DNA from: Alkalihalobacillus sp. LMS6
GTDB taxonomy: Bacteria > Bacillota > Bacilli > Bacillales > Bacillaceae_D
Assembly (NCBI RefSeq): GCF_024362765.1
Contig: NZ_CP093302.1
Span: 182,001-246,000, forward strand
DNA: 64,000 bases
Direction: 5' to 3'
Shown: in pieces, positions 56,613-64,000 of the stretch
How positions within the stretch are numbered: position 1 is the first letter of the stretch
Layout of the letters: every line of letters begins with the position of its first letter
Program-made: the position numbers and the translations under genes
Notes under the pieces: generated by a model
Told to the model about the DNA's origin: nothing
Database searches by the model: none
What the model saw: the letters and a program-made list of their open reading frames with translations, nothing else

Positions 56613-57056
56613 TTAATCTTTTTCTCTCTTTATTGATGCTGTCGGATCTTCATCTTCTGCTAATTCTGTATTGAATGCGAATTGTGCTCGTGGTTGACGG
56701 CGTCTTTCTTGTGCGTACATATGCTTAAGCAGGTAGTTATGAACAAAGACTTCACAAAAGGTAATGATGCTCGTTGCCAAGATGCTACCCCATGCAATAA
56801 GCATATAGTTCGCAAACAAGACAGAACCAAATACCCATACAATAAAGTAAGTGAGAATAAAATCGCTCACTAAGGCAGTACGATTGCCAAATCGAGGTAA
56901 GATGATTAAATCAACAGCAATGTAAGATAAAATAGTTGTTAATAAAGCAAATGTGAGAACATCAACATAGGTTGCTTCTGTAAAGAAAAGAAAACCGACG
57001 CTGAAGGCAAACAAACTAATGAGTAGTTTTGTTAAAAAGATACCAACGTGTTTCAA
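56613..57056 (-). CDS. DUF2512 (YndM-like) membrane protein
   Basis: This 147-residue protein has four membrane segments followed by a charged C-terminal tail (RRRQPRAQFAFNTELAEDED). IVDLIILPRFGN-like and LVSDFILTYFIVWVFG segments are typical of DUF2512, a Bacillaceae family without known function. The start is TTG, seven bases after GGAGG. It is a single-gene unit. Confidence 0.82.
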   Translation of the reverse strand: MKHVGIFLTKLLISLFAFSVGFLFFTEATYVDVLTFALLTTILSYIAVDLIILPRFGNRTALVSDFILTYFIVWVFGSVLFANYMLIAWGSILATSIITFCEVFVHNYLLKHMYAQERRRQPRAQFAFNTELAEDEDPTASIKREKD

Positions 57057-57190
57057 GTAAATACCTCCTTTTTAATCAGTTTTTCTGATTAAGGGAAGCA
57101 ATATACCTGTCATTTTGTAGAACGGCTATTTTTTCGATTTGTAACAATAAAGAAAGAGAAGTTGTAAATTTGGATGGGGGGAAACATCGT

Positions 57191-57625
57191 ATGCGCTTTG
57201 TGGCTATGACGGAGGATCAAGCAAAGTGGGTTGCGTATCAATGGCATTACAAAGGAGCGTATTCATTTTTTCATGATGAACAACACTCCCATATGTCATC
57301 CTTTTTGGAGTTTGGGAAGAAAAACACATGGCAGTACGCGATTTACCGTGAGCACGAAATAATTGGCTTTATCGGTGTTAAACGCATAAATGGAATGATT
57401 GAGATCGCTCCTGGTTTAAACCCTGAAGAAACAGGAAAAGGGAAAGGGCGAGCGTTTGTACAAAAGTGTGTCGAGTTTTTAAAAGACGAAACCGATCCCG
57501 ATAAAATATGTGTGTTGATTGCCAAGGACAATACGCACGCACGGCATGTGTTTGAAGAAGTTGGCTTTCAAGCCGATACGGATTACGAAGAAGAGCTAAC
57601 CCGAATGATTTACACGATTAAATAA
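57191..57625 (+). CDS. GNAT-family acetyltransferase
   Basis: This 144-residue protein has the acetyl-CoA fold. WQYAIYREHEIIGFIGVKRI forms strands 2 to 4. GLNPEETGKGKGRAFVQKCV is the CoA-binding motif, and AKDNTHARHVFEEVGFQ the last helix. Substrate unknown. I chose the ATG at 57191 behind GGGGGGAAA; a TTG at 57170 lacks a separate ribosome binding site. It is convergent with the TRAP transporter operon. Confidence 0.83.
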   Translation: MRFVAMTEDQAKWVAYQWHYKGAYSFFHDEQHSHMSSFLEFGKKNTWQYAIYREHEIIGFIGVKRINGMIEIAPGLNPEETGKGKGRAFVQKCVEFLKDETDPDKICVLIAKDNTHARHVFEEVGFQADTDYEEELTRMIYTIK

Positions 57626-57629
57626 ATAT

Positions 57630-57670
57630 AACCGCCTGAAGACAGAGATTCTGCTTTCAGGCGGTTTTTT
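57630..57670. terminator. Bidirectional terminator between GNAT and TRAP genes
   Basis: AACCGCCTGAAGACAG pairs with CTGCTTTCAGGCGGTT, with T and A runs on the two sides. Confidence 0.9.
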
Positions 57671-57674
57671 AAGG

Positions 57675-59666
57675 TTAGTTTTGAAGGGATGCAGTTGATT
57701 TATTTTTTTTCATGGTCAAGAGTTGAAGAACGATTAAGCCAACGAAAAGAACAAATCCAATAATATCTGAGTACCCTTCTGGATAAATCAATAATAGCCC
57801 CGCTGCTAGAGAAAGTATTCGCTCGAACCAATTTATTTTACGATACCAATAGCCAATCATGCATGCGCCAATGGCGATCATGCCAACAAAGGCAGTGACG
57901 AAGGTAACGCCAATCTCGAGCGGGGTCGAATCAATCATTAACAATTGTGGTTGTAAGACGAACATATAAGGAATAATAAATGCGGCTATGGCTAGCTTCG
58001 TCGCATTAATTCCTGTTCGTATTGGTTCGCCGCCTGATATTCCCGTGGCGGCAAATGCGGCCAGCGCAACGGGCGGTGTGATGTCAGCAAGTATACCGAA
58101 ATAAAAGACAAACATATGCGCAGCAAGAATTGGAATGGCCACTTCTAATTCTCCATTTAGTGCAATAATTGCTGGGAGCGCGATGGTCGATGTAATGATA
58201 TAGTTTGCTGTCGTCGGTGAACCCATCCCAATGATAATACAAGTAATCATGGTGAGGACGAGTGTAAGGAGTAATTGGATCTCAGGACTAGTTGTAAACG
58301 TGCCTGCAAGACCGACAATCATATTTCCCATTTTCAATCCAAGCCCAGTTGTTGTGACAACGCCAACAATAATACCAGCACAAGCGGTTGCAGCAGCAAT
58401 TCCTAATGCTGTACGTGCCCCGCTTGTTAAAGCAAGAACAAATTTACTTGGCGTGATTCTTGTTTCTTTTAAAAATAAACTGACAATGACTGTAGACAAA
58501 ATTCCAAGTAAGGCGGCTCGCTCAATACTAAATCCTCGAAAGAGTAAAAAAATGATTAATAAAATTGGGAGTAAAAGGTGAAGTTTTTTTATAATCACCA
58601 TTTTTGCTGGAATTTGGTCTGCCGGTAACCCGAGTAAGTTTAAGCGTTTAGCTTCAAAATGAGTCATAATCCAAATACCAGAAAAGTAGAGAATGGCTGG
58701 GATGATCGCAGCTCTCGCGATTTCCCAATAGCTCACTCCAGCAAATTCAATCATTAAGAAGGCGGCTGCCCCCATGATAGGCGGCATAATCTGTCCACCT
58801 GTTGAAGCGGCTGCTTCTACAGCTCCAGCGAAATTCGGCTTATATCCTAGTCTTTTCATCATCGGTATCGTATAGGCACCTGTTGTGACAGTATTTGCCA
58901 CTGAACTCCCGGAAATCGTACCGTTAAGTGCACTAGAGAAGATCGCTACTTTAGCAGGTCCACCTATTCTCCGTCCGGCAATGGAAATCGCCAAATCATT
59001 AAAATATCCGCCGACCCCCGTTTGAATTAAAAACGCTCCAAATAAAAGAAATAAGAAAATAAAGGTTGATGATACTTGTAAGGGTGTTCCTAAAATTCCT
59101 TGTGTTGTAAAGAACATAGAGTTAATGAATTGATCTAAGTTTAAACCTCGATGTGCCAGAAAGCCTGGCATATATGGACCAAAAAGGGCGTAGACTACGA
59201 AAAGTCCAGCAATAATGACAATCGGTAAGCCGACTGCTCGACGTGTTGCTTCAAAGACAAGTACAACCGCTAAGGCACCAATAATAAATTGGGTCGTCGT
59301 GGCAATCCCGCCAATTTGTTGAACTAAATCACTGTAAAAAACGGGCCAGTACGCACTGACAATAATAGCGGTTAATGCTAGCAGGTAATCGTACCATGGC
59401 ACGCTATCTTTCGTTGTTTTGCGTCTAGCCGGAAAGAGTAGGAAAATGAGCGTTAAGGCAAAGCCTAAATGAATCGTACGCTGAATTTGCGCTGTGAATG
59501 CACCAAAAATCCCTGTATAAATATGAAATAATGAAAACGACAGCAACCCTATAAAGACGATGGCTGCTGTAATGCCTTTTACGTTCCGTGTTCGTGATTC
59601 TGGATCATACTTTTGCATTAATTGATCTTGTTCTTCCTGTGATATCGCTTCGTTATTCGTGCTCAC
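57675..59666 (-). CDS. TRAP transporter fused permease (4TM-12TM)
   Basis: This 663-residue membrane protein fuses the small (DctQ-like) and large (DctM-like) TRAP subunits, as usual for TAXI-type TRAP systems. ISGSSVANTVTTGAYTIPMM and AAASTGGQIMPPIMGAAAFL are hallmarks of the large subunit. It imports a substrate, in this family often glutamate or another organic acid, using the sodium gradient. The start is a GTG that overlaps the end of the DUF1850 gene by 14 bases, behind GAGGAG. The binding protein is encoded first in the operon. Confidence 0.93.
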   Translation of the reverse strand: MSTNNEAISQEEQDQLMQKYDPESRTRNVKGITAAIVFIGLLSFSLFHIYTGIFGAFTAQIQRTIHLGFALTLIFLLFPARRKTTKDSVPWYDYLLALTAIIVSAYWPVFYSDLVQQIGGIATTTQFIIGALAVVLVFEATRRAVGLPIVIIAGLFVVYALFGPYMPGFLAHRGLNLDQFINSMFFTTQGILGTPLQVSSTFIFLFLLFGAFLIQTGVGGYFNDLAISIAGRRIGGPAKVAIFSSALNGTISGSSVANTVTTGAYTIPMMKRLGYKPNFAGAVEAAASTGGQIMPPIMGAAAFLMIEFAGVSYWEIARAAIIPAILYFSGIWIMTHFEAKRLNLLGLPADQIPAKMVIIKKLHLLLPILLIIFLLFRGFSIERAALLGILSTVIVSLFLKETRITPSKFVLALTSGARTALGIAAATACAGIIVGVVTTTGLGLKMGNMIVGLAGTFTTSPEIQLLLTLVLTMITCIIIGMGSPTTANYIITSTIALPAIIALNGELEVAIPILAAHMFVFYFGILADITPPVALAAFAATGISGGEPIRTGINATKLAIAAFIIPYMFVLQPQLLMIDSTPLEIGVTFVTAFVGMIAIGACMIGYWYRKINWFERILSLAAGLLLIYPEGYSDIIGFVLFVGLIVLQLLTMKKNKSTASLQN

Positions 59667-60186
59667 TTAATTCTACTCCTCTCAAAACTTGCCATACGTT
59701 TAAAGATTTCAACTCAATAGTTATGTAAGAACGGGGTTCAAAATAATCGTTAAACCAAATTTGTTGGTTTCCCTCATTCCAAACGAGTCGTTGTTCGGGA
59801 ACAACATCTGCAATCCGTATCGGCAAGTAGGAATGAATAACATCCATGTTTTTAAGATGGTAACGTCCGTTTTCTATTACAAGTTCTTGGTCACCTGTTG
59901 CAGATGAAGGCATACCAATTCCGAATTCGTCAAAGCTCATTTCATACTGGCGGATTTTCTGCTCATTCGTAACTTGATAGAATTCTTCCACATCGGTTAA
60001 ATGAATCGAATGCGTATAAATAATTTGAAAAGAATCACCAATAGACATGGGCGTATAGGCAATTAACTCATCCGAACGCTGTATTGAAAACGTCAGCGCA
60101 GATTGGTATGGAATAAACGACAAGCCCATTATGATTAAAAAAACCCCGCCAATGATTTGGAGAGAGCGGTTTTTCAAATGTTTCAT
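59653..60186 (-). CDS. DUF1850 protein of the TAXI-TRAP operon
   Basis: This 177-residue protein has one N-terminal membrane segment (LQIIGGVFLIIMGLSFIPYQ) and an extracytoplasmic domain with IIYTHSIHLTDVEEFYQV, the central DUF1850 signature. DUF1850 proteins regularly accompany TAXI-TRAP transporters and are thought to assist them; the mechanism is unknown. The ATG at 60186 follows GGGAGAGG. It sits between the binding protein and the permease genes. Confidence 0.88.
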   Translation of the reverse strand: MKHLKNRSLQIIGGVFLIIMGLSFIPYQSALTFSIQRSDELIAYTPMSIGDSFQIIYTHSIHLTDVEEFYQVTNEQKIRQYEMSFDEFGIGMPSSATGDQELVIENGRYHLKNMDVIHSYLPIRIADVVPEQRLVWNEGNQQIWFNDYFEPRSYITIELKSLNVWQVLRGVELSEHE

Positions 60187-60204
60187 TGGGACCTCTCCCA
60201 TAAT

Positions 60205-60243
60205 AAAAGCCGACTGCACAAACGTTGGCTAGGCAGCCGGCTC
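60205..60243 (-). terminator. Intra-operon hairpin between binding-protein and DUF1850 genes
   Basis: On the minus strand AGCCGGCTGC and GCAGTCGGCT flank a 15-base loop and are followed by TTTATT. This would reduce transcription into the downstream genes, giving more binding protein than permease. Confidence 0.65.
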
Positions 60244-60252
60244 TTTAAGAAT

Positions 60253-61224
60253 TTATTCCTGTTCGTCGTAGTAGCGTTGAGCACCCGGGTGAATGTCAAA
60301 GCCGATTCCCTCTTGCGCAGTTTCAAGCAAGATTTCATTGGACTTTTCATGTGAAATTTCGTCGGTTCTCTCATATAGTGCCTTAGTTAATTCATAGACA
60401 AGGTCTTCAGATAAATTATTTGTAACAGCAAGCATTGCATAAACCGCTACTGTATTCACTTCTTCATCCAAACCTGCATACGTGCCGCTTTCAATTGTAT
60501 AAGCTGCATAGTAAGGATATTGATCAACTAAATTATTAATACTCTCATCAGACATAGAAACGATGGCAATATCGTTTGTGGCTGATAACCCTTCAACAGC
60601 ACCAGTTGGTGTCCCGGCTGTAATAAAGGCGGCATCAATATTCCCGTCCTGCAGTCCGCTCGTTGACTCGTCAAAAGAAAGGTGTTGTGCATTAATGTCG
60701 TCCATCGTTAAGCCAGATACTTCTAAAATTTGCTCAGCATTAACGTATGTACCTGAACCAGGTGCACCAACTGAGACGGCTTGCCCTTCTAGATCTTCTA
60801 CTGTTTCGATCCCGCTATCTGCTGTTGTAACGATTTGAATCGTTTCTGGGTAAAGAGAACCAATGGCAGAGATATTTTCAATCGGCTCATCGAAAGAATT
60901 AATCCCTTCAATTGCGTTTGACATGACGTCAGTTTGTGTAAAAGCAATTTCGGCTTCATTACTTCGTAAGCTGGCTAAGTTATCTGCTGAGGCGTTGGAG
61001 GACTGGGCATCAATTGATGTTTCTGTCGCATCGCCTAAAACATTTGCAATTTCTCCACCAAGTGGGTAGTACGTACCACCAGTCCCACCAGTTAATAAGT
61101 TCATGAACTCGGGCTCATCGCCACCTGCTTCGCCATCGCCACCGCCGTTATCATCTCCATTGTTACAAGCGCCAAGAACTAGAATCGCACTAAAAGCAAC
61201 GAGATAAGGTAAGGATTTTTTCAT
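60253..61224 (-). CDS. TAXI-family TRAP substrate-binding lipoprotein
   Basis: This 323-residue protein has a signal peptide with lipobox LGAC, a Gly/Asp-rich linker, and the TAXI domain: LLTGGTGGTYYPLGGEIANV, TSIDAQSSNASADNLASLRS and QAVSVGAPGSGTYVNAEQIL. It captures the substrate outside the cell and hands it to the permease encoded downstream. The upstream region shows no clear promoter match. The substrate cannot be read from sequence. Confidence 0.93.
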   Translation of the reverse strand: MKKSLPYLVAFSAILVLGACNNGDDNGGGDGEAGGDEPEFMNLLTGGTGGTYYPLGGEIANVLGDATETSIDAQSSNASADNLASLRSNEAEIAFTQTDVMSNAIEGINSFDEPIENISAIGSLYPETIQIVTTADSGIETVEDLEGQAVSVGAPGSGTYVNAEQILEVSGLTMDDINAQHLSFDESTSGLQDGNIDAAFITAGTPTGAVEGLSATNDIAIVSMSDESINNLVDQYPYYAAYTIESGTYAGLDEEVNTVAVYAMLAVTNNLSEDLVYELTKALYERTDEISHEKSNEILLETAQEGIGFDIHPGAQRYYDEQE

Positions 61225-61366
61225 AACATATAGACCCCCTAAAAAATTTGTTTTTTTCTATTTATTAATTTTACTTAAAAATAAAGAAAACTGTCAAATT
61301 TATTTTAATTCAATTATATAACATTCTGACTGTTGCTAGTACGACTATGTAAGATCTTTTGCAATG

Positions 61367-61400
61367 GAAAAAGAGACTTAGGTAGATACCCTAAGCCTCT
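61367..61400 (-). terminator. Terminator of the BCCT gene
   Basis: On the minus strand AGAGGCTTAGG pairs with CCTAAGTCTCT and is followed by TTTTT. Confidence 0.85.
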
Positions 61401-61452
61401 ATCTTTGTGAAAATGTCTGATGTTTAGCTGACTACGAAAACCATTGTCGCAG

Positions 61453-63351
61453 TTAATTTGTTTTACGTAAGATTTCTTGTACCGCTTCTTTTTGTTGAAT
61501 TTCAACGAGAATATAGAGATAATCACCTGCTTGAATAACCGTACTTCCAGTTGGAGAGATCATCTGATCCTCACGTTCAATTGCACTTACATTGACGTGT
61601 TCAGGAAACTTGATCTCTGCTAAAGTCTTGCCTGTAATCCAAGTGTCTTCTGTCGTTTGGAAGTGAAGCATCTCAGCAGAAGATCGACCATTGGCAAGAA
61701 TTTCTCTTTTTAATTCTTCGCGCCATTCGGAAGCTAATTCACGCTTAAGATCTTCATACGCTTCTTCTTTCATTGATTTCTTGAGATCCTCATCATGAGC
61801 ATTTTGTTTACGTCTCTGTTCTGTCTTCCAATCCCGTGTCAACATCGTTCCCATTGCAACAAGCATGAGGACGAGGATAAAAGCAAAAGGAAGTGCGGCT
61901 GTTAGAGCGGCGGTTTGTAGAGCATCTAAACCGCCATCACCACTAACCAGAAGTACGGAAGCTGTACCTGCAATGAGTACACCCCACATGACTTTTAGTT
62001 TGAAGCTAGGATTTAGCGAGCCATTTGAAGTCATTGAGCCAAGAACAAATGCAGCGGAATCGGCAGATGTCACAAAGAAGATTCCAACGACGGCGACAGC
62101 TAGGATACTAGAAATCATCGTTAATGGCAATTGGTCGAGCATATAGAATAATGTTAATTCCACTTCATCAGTCGCAACGGATGCCATATCAAAGATTCCA
62201 CTTAACTGAATATCTAGTGCTGTCCCACCGAAGACAGAAAACCAAATAACTGCCATGACTGTTGGTACAAGCAAGACACCGCCAATAAATTCGCGGATAG
62301 TACGGCCTTTCGAAATACGGGCAATAAATAGTCCGACAAATGGGGACCAAGACATATGCCACGCCCAAAAGAAAATTGTATTGGCGCCAAGCCATCCGTC
62401 ATCATTATAAGGATCCATTGAAAATGACATCGATACAACATTCGCCACGTAACTACCTAATGTCGTAACCATGCTTTCCAGTAACGTGATGGTTTGACCT
62501 GCAAATAATACAAACAACATTAATAGTCCAGCTAAAACCAAATTTAAATTCGTTAATCGTTTAATTCCTTTATTAATACCGCGAACGGCGGAGAATAAAA
62601 ATAGGACTGTAATTATTGCAATAATGCTTAATTGTAGTGGTAAACCGTTCTCAAGGGGAGATAAAAAGGAAACACCACCTGATATTTGCAAAGCACTAAT
62701 CCCGAATGTCGTAGCGACGCCAGCACAAGTAGAAATAACGGCAAGTAAATCAATCCCTTTTCCCATCCAGCCATCTGTTTTGTTCCCAAGAAGTGGGTAA
62801 AAGGCCGAACTAATTAACGCAGGGCGATTTTTTCGAAACTGTACGTAAGCCAGCGTTAAACCAACGACTGAGAAAGCTCCCCACGCGTGCAGTCCCCAAT
62901 GAAATACCCCGTAACGAAGACCGACTTCTGCAGCATCTCCGCCTTCCTCAGGTAAGCTAAATGAGTAACCAGGAGGTTGATCTGCGTAATATAAAATAGG
63001 TTCAGCTACACCGAAGAAAACGAAGCCTACACCAAGTCCAGCGGCAAACAGCATCCCAACCCATGAAATAAACGAATGCTCCGGTCGATCGTTGTCTTTT
63101 CCAAGTCTTAATTTACCAAATGGAGAAAGCGCGACAACTAACCCAAATACAATAAACAAACTGGCAATGGTCATGTAAAACCAGCCGAAATTCTCAATAA
63201 TCCAGTCAAGTGCTGTGTCCGCTGTAGCAGCCAAATGACTCGGGCTAATAATCCCCCACAAGACAAATAACACGATGATAATCGTTGAAGAGATTAACAC
63301 AAAGGGAGAAGCTTGTTCTTTAATACTTTCTTTGTTCGGTGTACTAGCCAT
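61453..63351 (-). CDS. BCCT-family betaine/choline-type transporter with C-terminal RCK_C-like domain
   Basis: This 632-residue protein has a 12-segment BCCT core (about residues 1-500). MLFAAGLGVGFVFFGVAEPI contains the Gly-x-Gly-x-Gly motif of betaine/choline carriers, and FFWAWHMSWSPFVGLFIARI is the family tryptophan region. A charged helical linker (about 505-555) leads to a final domain of about 70 residues, IKFPEHVNVSAIEREDQMIS then TVIQAGDYLYILVEIQQKEA, which matches the RCK_C/TrkA_C pattern. Typical Bacillus BCCT proteins such as OpuD stop near 510 residues. RCK_C domains bind small ligands, in some proteins c-di-AMP. The ATG at 63351 follows AAGGAG. Confidence 0.88.
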   Translation of the reverse strand: MASTPNKESIKEQASPFVLISSTIIIVLFVLWGIISPSHLAATADTALDWIIENFGWFYMTIASLFIVFGLVVALSPFGKLRLGKDNDRPEHSFISWVGMLFAAGLGVGFVFFGVAEPILYYADQPPGYSFSLPEEGGDAAEVGLRYGVFHWGLHAWGAFSVVGLTLAYVQFRKNRPALISSAFYPLLGNKTDGWMGKGIDLLAVISTCAGVATTFGISALQISGGVSFLSPLENGLPLQLSIIAIITVLFLFSAVRGINKGIKRLTNLNLVLAGLLMLFVLFAGQTITLLESMVTTLGSYVANVVSMSFSMDPYNDDGWLGANTIFFWAWHMSWSPFVGLFIARISKGRTIREFIGGVLLVPTVMAVIWFSVFGGTALDIQLSGIFDMASVATDEVELTLFYMLDQLPLTMISSILAVAVVGIFFVTSADSAAFVLGSMTSNGSLNPSFKLKVMWGVLIAGTASVLLVSGDGGLDALQTAALTAALPFAFILVLMLVAMGTMLTRDWKTEQRRKQNAHDEDLKKSMKEEAYEDLKRELASEWREELKREILANGRSSAEMLHFQTTEDTWITGKTLAEIKFPEHVNVSAIEREDQMISPTGSTVIQAGDYLYILVEIQQKEAVQEILRKTN

Positions 63352-63887
63352 AAGCAACAGCTCCTTATAAAATTTTTTTATACTATGTAAAACATTTTGC
63401 ATACCGATACCCATACCCTAACAGAACAAAAAAACAACATCAATTTTAAAAATACACAATAGTTAATTAAATTCCCTGAGTGAAAAGTATACTCGAAAAC
63501 GGTGAAAAGCCAAGAGTAATGTTAGCGAAGGAGTTGAGGCATTGCCCGCGGTAAAGAAGACACCGTGAGCGCAAGTGATAACGTAGCGCAAACGGATGTC
63601 GCGCTTGTGCCTGTGGTAAAAGTCTCCATCCGCGCGATAAGTGATGAATATCATTTGAGGTCGTCATATCTTTTGATATGTATCCATAGAAGGCCTTTTA
63701 TAGTGCGGGAAAGACATGCTTCTAGCAAATCATTAACAATCTTAATAGGCGTAGCGTAATCTATGTAGAAATTGGTATGAATTTGTAGATGAAAAATCGT
63801 GAAATGCCCGTTGACTTTCTTTCTCAAGGGGAGTAATATTCATCTTAGATTTTTTTAAAACTACGATAAAAAAAGGAGATAGTCATC
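63352..63887. other. Intergenic stretch with an unexplained G+C-richer block
   Basis: The first 120 bases are AT-rich and likely hold the BCCT promoter. Positions about 63520-63650 are clearly richer in G and C than the flanks, carry open frames on both strands without start signals, and are followed by a CATATC-TTTT-GATATG hairpin (63667-63682). I see no convincing gene. A repeat element or a decayed gene is possible. Confidence 0.4.
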
Positions 63888-64000
63888 ATGGAGAGAGGCG
63901 TTGCTTCTTTTACGTATGAGGATTTGACTTTAGAGTATTCGATTACGGGAGAAGGAGAACCGATATTATATTTGCATGGTGGTCATTCCAATTGTTTAGA
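63888..64000 (+). CDS. Alpha/beta hydrolase, 5' part only
   Basis: The first 37 codons are in the window. AAAAGGAG precedes the ATG, and the product reads SFTYEDLTLEYSITGEGEPI followed by LYLHGGHSN, the strand and oxyanion-hole HGG of alpha/beta hydrolases. The catalytic residues lie beyond the right end. Substrate unknown. Confidence 0.75.
   Translation, partial: MERGVASFTYEDLTLEYSITGEGEPILYLHGGHSNCL

Noticed and set aside
63565-63759. 64-codon plus-strand frame starting GTG, and opposing frames
   Set aside because: No ribosome binding site, frames open in both directions, and no recognisable domain; treated as part of an unexplained block.

Overview
The window comes from the chromosome of a low-G+C Gram-positive endospore former of the family Bacillaceae. 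Evidence is the sporulation and germination set (gerD, kbaA, pdaB, a Spo0E-like regulator, a YjcZ-type peptide), the sigW-rsiW and cdaA-cdaR-glmM-glmS blocks, a glmS ribozyme, two T-boxes and a GlcT-type antiterminator. The 16S rRNA reads as Bacillus-like. The AbgT, AgcS, TAXI-TRAP and betaine-type BCCT transporters would suit an alkaliphilic or salt-tolerant member, but I cannot name a species.

Layout. 1-5.9 kb: ptsG behind a GlcT-type antiterminator, salA, gerD, kbaA, pdaB and a small unknown gene. 5.9-11.55 kb: a complete rrn operon (two promoters, 16S, tRNA-less spacer, 23S, 5S) followed by tRNA-Asn and tRNA-Thr. 11.6-14.4 kb: a graveyard of mobile DNA holding an integrase tail, an internally deleted IS21-type element with both ends visible, the front of an IS256-type transposase, a decayed mepB-like gene and a frameshifted copy of an unknown gene whose intact paralogue lies at 19.8 kb. 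14.4-21.5 kb: an MFS gene with a long leader, several small secreted or membrane proteins, an AbgT transporter, a polysaccharide deacetylase and some very short genes. 21.6-22.6 kb: tRNA-Glu, an orphan 5S gene, two tandem copies of a sequence related to the 16S-23S spacer, and five more tRNA genes.

22.6-30.1 kb is the cell-envelope block: a Spo0E-like gene, autoregulated sigW with rsiW, c-di-AMP synthase cdaA with its regulator cdaR, glmM, and ribozyme-controlled glmS. 30-64 kb is a mixed region of short transcription units: an S9 peptidase homologue lacking its expected catalytic histidine, a GAF-STAS protein, an LCP protein, a PadR-DUF2812 cassette, an acetyltransferase behind a T-box that looks valine-specific, an ArsR-MFS pair, DeoR-maa, an AgcS symporter, HAD and HD hydrolases, an orphan MurE-like ligase, aldehyde dehydrogenase with a divergent MerR/AdhR-type regulator, WrbA, T-box-controlled TrpRS, a TAXI-TRAP transporter set, and a BCCT transporter with an apparent C-terminal RCK_C domain. 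An alpha/beta hydrolase gene runs off the right end.

The observations I rate highest are the BCCT-RCK_C fusion (c-di-AMP synthase is encoded in the same window), the duplicated spacer-like RNA element beside an orphan 5S gene, the T-box in front of an acetyltransferase, the attenuator-like leader of the MFS gene, and a 39-codon gene for a glycine-rich peptide with its own terminator.
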